Numbered from the stretch's first letter, positions 1 to 9,712 are shown. The stretch is 64,000 bases of DNA from Ruminococcus sp. JC304 (GCA_000285855.2 HE978651.1:3190803-3254802), one strand, 5' to 3'. Translations and numbers: made by a program. The notes: generated from the letters alone by a model not told the origin.

Positions 1-23
1 TATAATCGATGTTATACAATCTC

Positions 24-983
24 TTACTTAACAATCATACCAGTCTTTCTGTCGCTGAAGATCGCTACCTCGATCAGGAAGATGATACCAAGGATCAGCT
101 GCTGTAACTGTGTAGGCATCATCAGCATTACCAGACCACTGGAAAGTACTTTGTATGTCATAACACCAAGGATGATGTTATAGAATCTTACTTTAGCGCC
201 GCCGTTTACAGGCATTCCGCCAAGTACCAGGGCGATCATGATCTGTGTTTCCAGCTGGTTTCCGGCTGTTGATGTAACGGAACCTACTTTGATAGCATTT
301 ACAAATGCTGCAAGTCCTGTAATACATCCTGCTGCCACGAATACAAGGATCTTTGTAGTCTCTACACGGATACCTGCAAATCTTGCTGCTGTTTCGCCGG
401 CACCAATTGCTTTCAGTCTGGCACCCAGACCTGTGTAAGTGAATACAAGATATGCCACTACGAAGATGATCACTGTGAAAGTAAGCATAAATGGCAGTGT
501 GTTATATTTGGAAATATCACTTACTGCGTAAACAGGTGAGTTAGTTGTTGCATAAGCACAAACTCCACGGAACAGATACATAGTACAGATTGTAACAATG
601 AAGCTTGTGATTTTTCTCTTAACATTGAAGTAACCATTGATCAGTCCGATCAGTCCGCCTGTTACCACACCGCCAAGCGCTGCCAGAACCATGTTGTAAT
701 GGGAAAGGTAGCAGACTACGATGGAAGCAACACCAAGCATGGAGCCCTGGGAGAAATCCAGGCCACCCATTGTCATTACCATGAACACGCCGATAGATGA
801 GATCAGCAGCATGTATGACTGGCTCAGAAGCAGTGATATATTTTTCGGCTGAAACAGTCTGCCGTCTGTGAGGAATGCAAATAATACACAGATGATCACG
901 AATCCTGCAATAGGAAGGATCGTACGCACAATGGGACGTTCCAGAAATGGTACTTGCTCAGTTGATTTTTTTGTTGTACTCAT
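24..983 (-). CDS. Sugar ABC transporter permease (RbsC/MglC type)
   Basis: Inner-membrane permease of a carbohydrate uptake ABC transporter, 319 aa and very hydrophobic with about 8-10 membrane segments; it fits the BPD_transp_2 family used by ribose, galactose and xylose importers. The Gly-rich turn near residues 185-200 (GLGARLKAIGAGETAARFAG) is the family's contact loop for the ATPase. It is last in a minus-strand set: binding protein, permease 2, ATPase, then this gene, starting 12 nt after the ATPase stop. Two different permeases imply a heterodimeric channel. The sugar cannot be read from sequence. Confidence 0.93.
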   Translation of the reverse strand: MSTTKKSTEQVPFLERPIVRTILPIAGFVIICVLFAFLTDGRLFQPKNISLLLSQSYMLLISSIGVFMVMTMGGLDFSQGSMLGVASIVVCYLSHYNMVLAALGGVVTGGLIGLINGYFNVKRKITSFIVTICTMYLFRGVCAYATTNSPVYAVSDISKYNTLPFMLTFTVIIFVVAYLVFTYTGLGARLKAIGAGETAARFAGIRVETTKILVFVAAGCITGLAAFVNAIKVGSVTSTAGNQLETQIMIALVLGGMPVNGGAKVRFYNIILGVMTYKVLSSGLVMLMMPTQLQQLILGIIFLIEVAIFSDRKTGMIVK

Positions 984-995
984 TTTTTTACCCCC

Positions 996-2492
996 TTAAA
1001 TCATATTGTCAATCAGATCTGTGTCTTTCAGATCCGGAGAGCGAAGGAATTCACCATTGATCTTACCGTCTTTCATGATCAGGATACGGTCTGCCATACC
1101 CAGAAGCTCCATAATCTCCTCAGAGATCATAATAATGGATTTTCCTCTTTTTCTCATATCGTTCATCATGGCGTAGATATCAGCTTTAACTTTGACATCA
1201 ATACCACGTGTAGGGGAGTCAAGGATGATCAGGTCGGAGTCCTTTCCAACCCAGCGTGCAAGAACGACTTTCTGTTTGTTACCGCCTGAAAGAGCGGATA
1301 CAAACTGGTCAACGCCTGTCATTTTTGTACTCATCTGTTTTGCAAATTTATTGGCAAATTCATTCATCGTCTTTGCGCGAAGGAATCCATGAGTCTTCAG
1401 ATCCTCCAGAGATGGAAGACAGATGTTATCGCCAATTGTGTCATTGATGACCAGAGACTCATTGTCACGGTCCTTGGAAGCATATGCAATACTGTGTTTG
1501 ATGGCATCCGGAATGGAATTGATCGGTGTGCCATCTCCCAGGGTTACACTTCCCTGACGGAAATAGGAAGCTCCGAAGAGTGCCTTTCCAACCTCATGCA
1601 TGCCACATTCGGAAAGTCCTCCGATACCAAGGATCTCACCTTTGTGAAGATCAAGGTTCAGGTTCTCAATCTGTCCTTTTACTGTCACGTTCTTAGCGGA
1701 AAGAACAACTTCATCAGATACTTTTTCGCCGTAGTCTGTACGATAATAGCTGTCGCCGATCTCACGGCCTACCATTAAGGCTTTCAGTCTGTCAGGTGTA
1801 GCTTCTTCCTTTGTGATGGAACCGATCTTCACACCATCTCGAAGTACACTGATGTTATCAGACTGCTCAATAACTTCCTCAAGGTCATGGGAAATAAAGA
1901 TTACGCAATTTCCTGTGTCACGAACTTTGTGCATTACCTTGAAAAGCTCTTCACGGCCTTTCTGGCCAAGTGCTGTTGTTGTCTCGTCTACAACCAGAAC
2001 CTTCGGATTAAAGTAGGTAGATTTTACAATTTCAACTAACTTACGATCCTCGAAATTATAATCGTCGATTACTTTTGTTGCATCAATATAATTGAATCCA
2101 TAGCTGTCCAGATATTCCTGGGCCTTCTTGTTCATTGCTGCTGTATTTTTGATACCATATTTGGTAAACTGATCCTCGTTTCCAAGGAAAATATTCTCTG
2201 CCACAGTCAGTCCGGAAAGTGTTCCGATCTCCTGTACGATAATGGCTACACCCTGATGGTTGGCTTCAACCTGGTTTGTTGCGGTAATCTCTTTTCCTTC
2301 AAGGATAAACTTACCGGAATCTTTCTGGTAAATACCTGTCAGACAGGATGTCAATGTGGATTTACCGGAACCATTTTCACCGATCAGTGCGTGGATCTCA
2401 CCTTTATTAAATGTAAAGGAAACGTTGTCCAGGGCGTGTGTGATGCCAAAATGTTTATCAATATTTTCTGCTCTTAATAATATTTCACCCAT
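996..2492 (-). CDS. Sugar ABC transporter ATP-binding protein (RbsA/MglA type, two ABC domains)
   Basis: Cytoplasmic ATPase that powers the neighbouring permeases. At 498 aa it has the tandem layout of RbsA/MglA proteins. Domain 1 has Walker A GENGSGKST near residue 40 and Walker B VLVVDETTTAL near 165; domain 2 has the signature LSGGNKQKVVLARW near 400 and LIILDSPTRGIDV near 425. The first domain lacks a clean LSGGQ (FEDRKLVEI instead), and the second half has a degenerate P-loop (GGLSECGMHEVG). That asymmetry is normal for this family, where only one site is fully catalytic. It lies between the two permease genes with 11-12 nt gaps, so it is cotranscribed. Confidence 0.94.
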   Translation of the reverse strand: MGEILLRAENIDKHFGITHALDNVSFTFNKGEIHALIGENGSGKSTLTSCLTGIYQKDSGKFILEGKEITATNQVEANHQGVAIIVQEIGTLSGLTVAENIFLGNEDQFTKYGIKNTAAMNKKAQEYLDSYGFNYIDATKVIDDYNFEDRKLVEIVKSTYFNPKVLVVDETTTALGQKGREELFKVMHKVRDTGNCVIFISHDLEEVIEQSDNISVLRDGVKIGSITKEEATPDRLKALMVGREIGDSYYRTDYGEKVSDEVVLSAKNVTVKGQIENLNLDLHKGEILGIGGLSECGMHEVGKALFGASYFRQGSVTLGDGTPINSIPDAIKHSIAYASKDRDNESLVINDTIGDNICLPSLEDLKTHGFLRAKTMNEFANKFAKQMSTKMTGVDQFVSALSGGNKQKVVLARWVGKDSDLIILDSPTRGIDVKVKADIYAMMNDMRKRGKSIIMISEEIMELLGMADRILIMKDGKINGEFLRSPDLKDTDLIDNMI

Positions 2493-2503
2493 AATCGTTC
2501 TCC

Positions 2504-3448
2504 TTATTTTACTACAAGACCTTTAACCGGTTTGGTTGTCAGTGCAACGATCACCAGCAGTGCAACACCTGTTACCACGTTCTGGATCGTAGTCGGAGCA
2601 CCAAGTGCAACGAAACCATTGAACATAAGCTGGATGATCATCTCACCGATCACGATAGCGATAACCGGATGGCCGTATTTCTTAAATGCCAGTCCAAAGA
2701 AGGTTCCCATCAGAGGAGTAAAGTTACGGCTCATAGAGGAAAGGTTGGAAGCTGATGTCATGGAAGTGCCAAAGCTGATTGTCAGGATTGCCTGAAGTCC
2801 GAAGAAGAAACCAGCAAGAGTAAAAGCTACGATTTTGTATTTAGAAACATTTACACCCATGTTCTTTGCAACAACTTCATTGCTTCCGATGGCGTATGTA
2901 TAAGTACCAATTTTTGTGTATTTCAGGATGAATGCACAGAGCAGATATGCGATCAGTGCCAGGATCAGGTTGACCGGATAATCACCGAACGCTCTGTAAT
3001 CTGTGGAAAGAATTACGTTTTTTCCGTTTGTAGCATATACACTGAACGCCTCATAGATCAGTGACAGGGCACATGTAACGATCAGGGAAGAAATATGTAA
3101 TTTGATATAAACCACACCATTGATGAGACCAATGATCGTACCACAGATCAGCGGTGCAATGATAAGACCGGCATAACCGAATTTCTCACTTGCATTGCAG
3201 GCGATAATGGATGAAAGTACGATATTGGCACCAACGCTCATATCGAAAGGTCCCATTACGCAGATAAAGTAGAGGCCGCATCCGCCAACTGCGTAAATTA
3301 ATGCTGATTTCATATAAGTGGCCAGTTTCGCCGGGGAACCGAAAGTAGTCGGTGCAAGTACTTTAAATACTGCCCAGAAAACTACAAGCATAAGAACCAG
3401 AAGGCCGATTCCATAATACTGGCTTTGTTTGAGTTTTTTCATAACCAT
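2504..3448 (-). CDS. Sugar ABC transporter permease 2
   Basis: Second BPD_transp_2-type permease of the set, 314 aa with about 8-10 membrane segments. It differs clearly from the first permease, so the channel is probably a heterodimer. An MSVGANIVLSS stretch near residue 70 corresponds to the LDFSQGSMLG stretch of the other permease. The start ATGGTTATGAAA at 3448 follows GGAGA on the minus strand; Met3 is an alternative start. It is separated from the upstream binding-protein gene by 152 nt holding two large hairpins, which should lower its expression relative to the binding protein. Confidence 0.92.
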   Translation of the reverse strand: MVMKKLKQSQYYGIGLLVLMLVVFWAVFKVLAPTTFGSPAKLATYMKSALIYAVGGCGLYFICVMGPFDMSVGANIVLSSIIACNASEKFGYAGLIIAPLICGTIIGLINGVVYIKLHISSLIVTCALSLIYEAFSVYATNGKNVILSTDYRAFGDYPVNLILALIAYLLCAFILKYTKIGTYTYAIGSNEVVAKNMGVNVSKYKIVAFTLAGFFFGLQAILTISFGTSMTSASNLSSMSRNFTPLMGTFFGLAFKKYGHPVIAIVIGEMIIQLMFNGFVALGAPTTIQNVVTGVALLVIVALTTKPVKGLVVK

Positions 3449-3467
3449 TCTCCTTATTCATTTCTTT

Positions 3468-3585
3468 GCCCGCCAAAAGCAGGAGGTCAGACACTTCCTC
3501 AGGGTTTGGCCTTTTGCTTCGAGCGGGCACTGACAATTACCTCTTAAAAGTTTCTCCACTGCCCTTTGGAGAAAAGGCAGTGGAG
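3468..3585 (-). promoter_or_regulatory. Two long stem-loops between binding-protein and permease genes
   Basis: Minus-strand RNA would form one hairpin from 3585 to 3554 (CTCCACTGCC paired with GGGCAGTGGAG) and a longer one from 3528 to 3468 closed by GCCCGC/GCGGGC. The first is followed only by AAACTTTT, so it is a leaky terminator at best. Such intercistronic structures commonly protect the 3' end of binding-protein mRNA from decay and set a high binding protein to permease ratio. That role is inferred. Confidence 0.6.
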
Positions 3586-3600
3586 CATAAGTTCATCATA

Positions 3601-4743
3601 TTAGTTGCTGTGACGGGAAATAACATCTTCAATAGAAAGTGATGTAGCTGCTTTGTTCAGATCATCAAAGCTGTATCCTGCTAATTCAACAAGTTCTTCA
3701 TCTGTGTATGGATCGTCATCTACAAAGTATTTCTTGTAGTTTTCATAGTCTTCGGAAGAAGATACATACAGGTATGGGAACTGGATTTCGTATCCGAAGG
3801 ATCCTTCCTCTTTTACATAGTTGCCTTTGATTGCGTTATATGTGATAAGGAATGCATATAACGGGTCACAGAAGTGTCCGCCTGATTCAGCAAACATTCC
3901 GCCTGATTCAAGCTGCTCGCCAAGATCATCAAGGAAGTCTGTGGAAACAACGTCGATCTTTCCTGTAAGTCCTTCGTTTGCCAGAGCACCAATAGAACCA
4001 ACAAGTGGGTCACCGCCGCCACCTGCAACGATCAGAGCGTCCATATCAGGGTTGGAGTTGTAAAGGGAAAGAGCTGCTGCTGCACCTTCTTCAGAAGATG
4101 TATTAGCATATACAGGCTCTGTCATTGTTGCCTGATCATCCGGGTTAGCTTCATTCCATTCGTCAACTGCCTGTTTGTAACCTTTCCATCTCTGCTGGAA
4201 GGTAGCATCACCAACTGTCCATGCTTCAAGACCGATGTTTCTGTCACCGTTCTCAAGAAGCAGGTTAACCAGTGTATAACCATTTGTTACTTCGTCTTCA
4301 TGAACTGCACCAAGGTAGTACTGGGAGTTGCATGCTGTCTGATATACTTCCGGGCTGTTCTCTTCGGAGATAATACGGTAGAACTGTGTAAGGTAAACCT
4401 GGTTTGCATCGCAGGTCTGGATTGCAGATGTCATTTCAGAGTCTGCGGAGTTACAGATTACGATACCGTTACATCCTGCTGCACAGAGCTGTTCAACAGA
4501 AGCTGTAACCTGCTCAGATACGTGACCCTGGTCAACATACATTACATTAACACCAAGAGCATCAGCTGCTTTGTCGATGATCTTTTTACTCTGGCTTCCA
4601 AGTACGTCTGTGGAGCTCCAGATGGAAACACCAATTGTGATGTCGTCGTCAGCTGCCTGTGTTGTAACTGCGCTCATTGGTAAGGAACCAACCATTGCTG
4701 CTGTTGCTGCGATAGCAACGGCTTTTCTCATTCTTTTTTTCAT
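3601..4743 (-). CDS. Secreted sugar-binding protein of the ABC transporter (periplasmic-binding-protein-like)
   Basis: Extracellular solute receptor, 380 aa, with the Peripla_BP_4 fold used by ribose/galactose-type importers (the mature part opens DDDITIGVSIWSSTDVLGSQ). The signal peptide is residues 1-31 (KKRMRK, hydrophobic core, TTQA/A cleavage). It has no lipobox cysteine, which is unusual for a Gram-positive binding protein. Anchoring must be by another route, or the protein is free in the wall space. First gene of the transporter operon, with RBS GGAGGG about 10 nt before ATG. The divergence from classic RbsB/MglB prevents a firm ligand call. Confidence 0.9.
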   Translation of the reverse strand: MKKRMRKAVAIAATAAMVGSLPMSAVTTQAADDDITIGVSIWSSTDVLGSQSKKIIDKAADALGVNVMYVDQGHVSEQVTASVEQLCAAGCNGIVICNSADSEMTSAIQTCDANQVYLTQFYRIISEENSPEVYQTACNSQYYLGAVHEDEVTNGYTLVNLLLENGDRNIGLEAWTVGDATFQQRWKGYKQAVDEWNEANPDDQATMTEPVYANTSSEEGAAAALSLYNSNPDMDALIVAGGGGDPLVGSIGALANEGLTGKIDVVSTDFLDDLGEQLESGGMFAESGGHFCDPLYAFLITYNAIKGNYVKEEGSFGYEIQFPYLYVSSSEDYENYKKYFVDDDPYTDEELVELAGYSFDDLNKAATSLSIEDVISRHSN

Positions 4744-4903
4744 ATTGTAAAACCCTCCTTGATAAAATTTGGTTTCTTGATTTTGTGAACGGAGGTTATG
4801 TTTTCGTGCTCTCCGTTCCTCTGTGACTCTATTAAACCATATTTTGCCTTTGGTCAGTTAGGACATATTTGAAAAATTTTGTTGCACATTTTTGACCAGT
4901 TTA

Positions 4904-4932
4904 TATATAAAAGTTGGACAAAATATGAACAA
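4904..4932 (-). promoter_or_regulatory. Predicted sigma-A promoter of the ABC transporter operon
   Basis: On the minus strand TTGTTC (4932-4927) and TATATA (4909-4904) are separated by exactly 17 nt. The start point would be near 4897, giving a leader of about 150 nt before the binding-protein ATG. The weak -35 suits an activated promoter, and the linked AraC-type response regulator is the obvious candidate activator (inference). Confidence 0.5.
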
Positions 4933-4974
4933 GTTAAGCAAAATGCCAGTAACTTGTATGTTTTCTCTATTGAT

Positions 4975-5017
4975 TATAGCAATCCTCGTAAATAATGCAT
5001 TTAAGAGGATTGCTATA
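4975..5017. repeat. Perfect 13-bp inverted repeat upstream of the transporter promoter
   Basis: TATAGCAATCCTC at 4975-4987 is mirrored exactly at 5005-5017 with a 17-nt spacer. It lies about 45-90 bp upstream of the predicted -35 and downstream of the regulator's terminator. It could be an operator or a second hairpin; there is no T-tract on the minus strand after it, which argues against a terminator. Confidence 0.6.
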
Positions 5018-5031
5018 GTTGTATATCTTCC

Positions 5032-5084
5032 AAAAAAGTCCTCTGTATCCGTTCGATTCGATAAGAACCACCATACAGAGGACT
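5032..5084 (-). terminator. Terminator of the kinase-regulator operon
   Basis: Minus-strand stem AGTCCTCTGTAT / ATACAGAGGACT followed by a run of Ts, 50 nt after the response-regulator stop. It separates the regulator operon from the transporter promoter. Confidence 0.85.
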
Positions 5085-5134
5085 TTCAATTCCGTTACTG
5101 TTCACTCAATTCTATCTGAGTTTCTTCCATATTA

Positions 5135-6784
5135 TTATAATTGTGCCAGATTATTCCGATACTCTCTTGGACTGCATCCCATCTTTTTCCTGAATACCCT
5201 GCTGAAATAATTATAGTCATCATATCCCACCAGGAATGAGATCGTCTCCAGCTTCTTATCCGGATCTTTCATCAACTCTGCTGCTTTCTCCATCCTGATC
5301 CTGGTAAGGAAGGCAATGATCGTCTCACCGTATTTCTGGCTGAAGCTTCTGGACAGATAGCTGGCATCCATATGATATTCTTCTGCCAGAGCAGTAAGTG
5401 TAATATTCTCATGATAAGAACGTTCCATATATTTATGGATCTGCTCTACCTGCTGCATAATAGAACCTGATCCGGAATCCGAATCCTTGTCCTCGCCCCT
5501 TTCCCAGAGACTGTCCAGAAGAATCTTTAAAGAAGCAAGTAAAGACGGCGCATTAAGACATTTCATATAATAGTCAATATTGTCCATAGCCTCTTCCGCC
5601 TGTGCAGTAAGCTCCGGACATTTCTCCTGCACATAGCGGTACAGGATCCCTGTGAGTCTGCCGGTATACTGTTTCACATCCAGATATGTCCAGGCACCAT
5701 TGTCACAATCTTTAAAATCACAGGTCTTAAAAATCAATTTCTCTGTCTTTGATCTCTGTCCTGTTGCCAGCAGATGATATAACTCCGTTTCCATATGAGC
5801 AGGCGCTGATTTTCCCATCATCTGGATCTCACTGCTTCTCTGAGACTCTCCTCTTTTTTCCTCCTGGCATGAAAGGACACAATGATGTCTGTTAAATGGC
5901 CGGGTAACCAATGTAGCAATCAATTCCCTGTAAATGGTACCGATATCGTCTAATGAACTGGTCTGTTCATGAAGTACAACAGAAATCGGTCCGTATTCTT
6001 CCAGTGGAAATTCTCTCAGAATATTTTCTGCCAGTGTTCTGAATTCCTTTGCATCTGCAGTCTTTACGAGGAGAAACTCACTCATCTTATTGCTGTTGTT
6101 AAAAATAATCGCATTTTCTTCCAAACCAGTCAGCTCTCTCAGCCTGGATTTAATGCTCCAGGACATCTGCAGATTGTCATATTCAAACTTCTCTGCAATT
6201 TCTGCAATATTATAAAATTTCACCATCAGCATAGCAACTTCAGAGAAAGTATTAGTACTGGATACATAAGTCTGTGCATCAGCTTGTCCATATAATTTTC
6301 CGGAAAGCAATGCTGAATATTCGCTGTCTTCCAGAAAAGAGGAAAGTTTATGTTCACGGATCCTGCTGGTTTCATCCTGCTTTTTAGTATTCTCCCTCTC
6401 TTCCAGAAGATTCAGGGCTTTGGTAAGAACCTTGACCATCTCTTCTTTTCCCACCGGTTTTAGGAGATAATCCAGTCCACCGGAAACAAATACCCCCTTC
6501 ACCTTATCAAAATCATCATAACCGCTGATAGCGACCGTAATGATCTCAGGATATTCCTTCTGCAGCCGCTCCAGCAATTCCAGACCACTTAAAAAAGGCA
6601 TATTAATATCTGTAAGAATAATATCCGGCTTTTCCTCTTCTATCCTTTCCATAACCTCCTCACCGTCACATGCAGGTTCCAGAAATTCCAGGGAATACTC
6701 CTCCCACGGAATCAGATTTCGGATATTCTCACGGCTCCAGAATTCATCATCTGCAGCAAGTACCTTATATTTCATAGTTTTCAA
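5135..6784 (-). CDS. AraC-family response regulator (YesN-like)
   Basis: Cytoplasmic DNA-binding regulator paired with the upstream kinase. Numbered from ATG 6775 (546 aa): receiver domain residues 3-120 with acidic DD (9-10), phosphoacceptor D56 in ILTDINMPF and Lys in LLKPVGK; a poorly conserved middle segment; two AraC helix-turn-helix units at about 440-546 (DASYLSRSFSQKYGET and DDYNYFSRVFRKKMGCSP). The open frame runs up to 6859. A TTG at 6784 has the best spacing to the GAGGGGGAG ribosome site, and ATG 6775 is the alternative. It probably activates the adjacent sugar ABC transporter. Confidence 0.9.
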   Translation of the reverse strand: MKTMKYKVLAADDEFWSRENIRNLIPWEEYSLEFLEPACDGEEVMERIEEEKPDIILTDINMPFLSGLELLERLQKEYPEIITVAISGYDDFDKVKGVFVSGGLDYLLKPVGKEEMVKVLTKALNLLEERENTKKQDETSRIREHKLSSFLEDSEYSALLSGKLYGQADAQTYVSSTNTFSEVAMLMVKFYNIAEIAEKFEYDNLQMSWSIKSRLRELTGLEENAIIFNNSNKMSEFLLVKTADAKEFRTLAENILREFPLEEYGPISVVLHEQTSSLDDIGTIYRELIATLVTRPFNRHHCVLSCQEEKRGESQRSSEIQMMGKSAPAHMETELYHLLATGQRSKTEKLIFKTCDFKDCDNGAWTYLDVKQYTGRLTGILYRYVQEKCPELTAQAEEAMDNIDYYMKCLNAPSLLASLKILLDSLWERGEDKDSDSGSGSIMQQVEQIHKYMERSYHENITLTALAEEYHMDASYLSRSFSQKYGETIIAFLTRIRMEKAAELMKDPDKKLETISFLVGYDDYNYFSRVFRKKMGCSPREYRNNLAQL

Positions 6785-6871
6785 TATTTTTCTCCCCCTC
6801 AAATATGCCTGTCCCAATATTTTTCTGTTAAAGGCACATGATACCCCAATGTCAAGCATGGCATTTTTATA

Positions 6872-8674
6872 TTATGTATTGTCAGATATTTCCGGAGAAA
6901 CAGCCGGGACTGTAATCGTCACAGTTGTCCCCTCTCCCACTATACTGTCAATATGTAGTCCATAGTCCGCACCAAAAAGCTTCTTCAGCCGCGCATTGAC
7001 ATTAAGGATTCCAATGGAAATTCCGGATTCCACCCGTTTCATATCGTTCTGTTTCAACAGCCGGTTCATGTCCTCTGCGTCCATTCCTGCACCATTATCC
7101 TGAACTGTGATCACCAGATTCTCACCTACATGCTCCGAACGTATCAGAAGCTTCTTATCCTTGCGGCGGACATTTCTCAGTCCATGTGTCAATGCATTCT
7201 CCACAACCGGCTGAATGCAGATACGTGGCATCTGATCTGCAAGTGTCTTACTATCTATCTGATAATCATAGGCAACCGTCGAACCATTTCTCACATCCAT
7301 TACATAAAGATAATTTCTCACATGAGACATTTCATTCTGCACAGTGGATAATTCGTCTGTCATATTCAGACTGTAACGGAAAATCGCAGACAGGGAACGG
7401 CACATGCCACTTACCATAGGACAGTTCTGTGCATTTGCAATTCCACTCATAGTATCCAGAGTATTATAGAGAAAATGTGGATTGATCTGTGCCTGAAGCA
7501 TTTTGTATTCTGTACGTTCCACCAGCATTTTATGCTGCAGTTCCTCCTGGGCCATCACCTGCATACGATCCAACATTTCATTAAATTCCGTACCAAGAGT
7601 CGTAAGCTCCTGTGACCATCCTACCGGACGCACACGTAACTGTGTTTCTCCGTTTTTGATCTGCGTGATCGTACTACTCATTTCCTCTACCGGCTTTGTT
7701 AGCCATTGGGATAAAAACAATACAATAATTGTGATAGCCAGCAACATGGCTGCCATTATGATCAACAGTGTTCTGATCAAAGACTTCTGTGTTGCTGTAA
7801 GAAGTGACTGTGAAACAAGTACAAAAGCTTCCAGATTATAATTTTCCTGAGAAACCTGTATCAGATAATTTCCATCATATTCCTGCTCCAGCTTAGTAGA
7901 TTTATAATAGTTTTCCACAGCCTTTGCAAGCTGTTTCTGGATTCTGCGCTGACTGTCTGATGCCTGTCCGGTCATTGCGACCACCCTGTCATTCAACGGC
8001 TGAAGCCACAGGCAAACCTGCTCTACATCCACATATTTAGACATAATAGAAGTAAACGCCGCACTATTGATATCACATACAAGATATCCCAGCCCGCTTC
8101 TATCTGCATCATAGTTGTGCAATTTTAAAACCAAACGGACAATGTCTTTTTTTGCATCTGGATTATGATATCCTGAGATCATCAGATCTGTACGTTTTCC
8201 GTGAACATAATCATATACTCTGTCTGAATTGTCATCATATCCTTCTGATTTGTAAATATCCTTTGGGTATGCAACTGAATTATATCTGTAACTGCTGATC
8301 AGATGATCCTTTGTATCATACAGATACATAGCCAGGAGCTGGTCTTCTTTTGTAAAACGTTTTCTCGCAAAATACCAGCTTCTCCAGTAATAATCCTTCA
8401 GACTAGTATCCTGTTCCGCTGCGTCGCGCATATCATTGATCAGATCCTGTTCACTGTATATGGTAAGCATTTCTCCGCGAATGGTATGAATAAAGCTGGA
8501 CAGATCTGTCTGCATCTTATTCAATGATATCTCATGATCTGATATAATTTCCGCCCGTATCTGTCTTCGCAGTGACTTCTGAAACAGAAATGTCTGCAAT
8601 AATAAAGCAAACAGCACACTGCTGATACACAATACCAGCATAGCCTTCCGCATCGTCCACTTCTTGGATTTCAT
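6872..8674 (-). CDS. Sensor histidine kinase (YesM-like)
   Basis: Membrane sugar-sensing kinase, 600 aa. Short N-terminal tail, TM1 about residues 10-32, extracellular sensor of about 265 residues, TM2 about 300-322, HAMP linker, His_kinase motif QAQINPHFLYNTLD with phospho-His H400, and an ATPase domain with N-box VVENALTHGL and G-box DNGAGM. This is the YesM/LytS-type kinase layout that pairs with YesN regulators. The regulator starts about 90 nt downstream. RBS GGAGAG precedes ATG. Confidence 0.93.
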   Translation of the reverse strand: MKSKKWTMRKAMLVLCISSVLFALLLQTFLFQKSLRRQIRAEIISDHEISLNKMQTDLSSFIHTIRGEMLTIYSEQDLINDMRDAAEQDTSLKDYYWRSWYFARKRFTKEDQLLAMYLYDTKDHLISSYRYNSVAYPKDIYKSEGYDDNSDRVYDYVHGKRTDLMISGYHNPDAKKDIVRLVLKLHNYDADRSGLGYLVCDINSAAFTSIMSKYVDVEQVCLWLQPLNDRVVAMTGQASDSQRRIQKQLAKAVENYYKSTKLEQEYDGNYLIQVSQENYNLEAFVLVSQSLLTATQKSLIRTLLIIMAAMLLAITIIVLFLSQWLTKPVEEMSSTITQIKNGETQLRVRPVGWSQELTTLGTEFNEMLDRMQVMAQEELQHKMLVERTEYKMLQAQINPHFLYNTLDTMSGIANAQNCPMVSGMCRSLSAIFRYSLNMTDELSTVQNEMSHVRNYLYVMDVRNGSTVAYDYQIDSKTLADQMPRICIQPVVENALTHGLRNVRRKDKKLLIRSEHVGENLVITVQDNGAGMDAEDMNRLLKQNDMKRVESGISIGILNVNARLKKLFGADYGLHIDSIVGEGTTVTITVPAVSPEISDNT

Positions 8675-8731
8675 TTTTTTCTATCTCTCCAACACTTTAT
8701 TCTTTTAACCTGTAAATAATTTACAGGCATA

Positions 8732-8760
8732 CATTGGTTTTATTTTATCATACTATCAGA
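8732..8760 (-). promoter_or_regulatory. Predicted promoter of the kinase-regulator operon
   Basis: Minus-strand TTACAC, about 17 nt, then TAAAAT, within the 110-nt gap before the kinase. A GTAAAT/ATTTAC palindrome in the leader is also visible near 8710-8727. The hexamers are only fair matches to consensus. Confidence 0.35.
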
Positions 8761-8788
8761 AAAAGTGTAACCTATTTTCCTATAACAT

Positions 8789-8832
8789 AAAAAAGTCCCT
8801 CTGTGATTGCCGGAAGCAACACACAGAAGGAC
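8789..8832 (-). terminator. Terminator, probably that of the exchanger gene, displaced by the IS
   Basis: Stem GTCCTTCTGTG / CACAGAGGGAC followed by TTTTTT on the minus strand. It lies just left of the IS21 target duplication, while the gene it would naturally end (the exchanger) lies just right of the IS, 2.6 kb away. Confidence 0.75.
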
Positions 8833-8947
8833 GTTCTTAATAACAAACTATTTTCTTATATGCAAATTACGCTCAAACGGAATGCCAGTTCCGCTACTGC
8901 GGAACGGCTATTCCATTTCTAACGGTACGAAGTACCGCTAGATGATA

Positions 8948-9712
8948 TCATTCTGCTTCACGCATATTTATACCGTTCATTTCCAGACGATATGTATGAT
9001 GCTTATCTGTGATTCGTGTAAGGCACGCATCAGCATAGGTATTATCAGCAAACATATCAAACCATGTACTGACTGGAAACTGTGAGATCACTACAGTTGA
9101 TTTTCTTCCATCCCTGGCGTCAAGGACTTCAAAAAGATCCCGGCATTTATCAAGATCGAGATCCATAAGGCCAAAATCATCGATCACAAGAAGATCCAGC
9201 TTGGTCAGCTTATTCAGGTAATCCAGATTTGTGGATTTGATACGTGCCTGTTCCATTTCGCTCATAAGAGTGTTCGCTTTTATATACTTTACACTCTTAG
9301 ACTACTTCATTGCAGTTACACAAAAAGCATTGATCAGATAAGTTTTTCCACTGGCGGAAGATCCTGTTACAATGAGATTCTTTCCTTCCTCTATCCAATG
9401 GCAGGTACTCAGTCGCTCTATTGTCTGGGTATCAAGCTGACGTTCTGAACGGTAAATAGTTTCGTCAAGATCTGCCGCCGGGTATCGCAGATGCGCTTCT
9501 TTCATCAGACGATTAAAACGTTTATCTGCCCGCGCCTGCCACTCTGCATCAACCATTGCTGTCATGCGTTCCATAAAAGTGTTCAGATCTGCATTGGGAT
9601 CTTTCAACTGTTCTTCCAGGATATGTGCCATTTCTGGAACACGGAAACTCTTCAGACGCATGATCAGAGCCTGTTCCTGAGGCGTTAATGTAATGTCATG
9701 GGATAAACTCAT
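8948..9712 (-). pseudogene. istB: IS21 helper ATPase IstB, interrupted by an in-frame TAG
   Basis: IstB is the DnaC-like AAA+ helper of IS21 transposase. The N-terminal part (9302-9712, 136 aa) holds the P-loop, here TGSSASGKTYL. It ends at TAG 9302-9304. The same frame then continues without a further stop for 118 codons with Walker B LLVIDDFGLMDL and ends at 8948. The whole frame of 254 codons is the normal IstB length, so a single CAG-to-TAG change is the simplest explanation. The start ATG overlaps the istA stop by 4 nt. Confidence 0.88.

Noticed and set aside
1389-1778. 129-aa plus-strand open frame
   Set aside because: Antisense to the ABC ATPase gene with no recognisable protein features.
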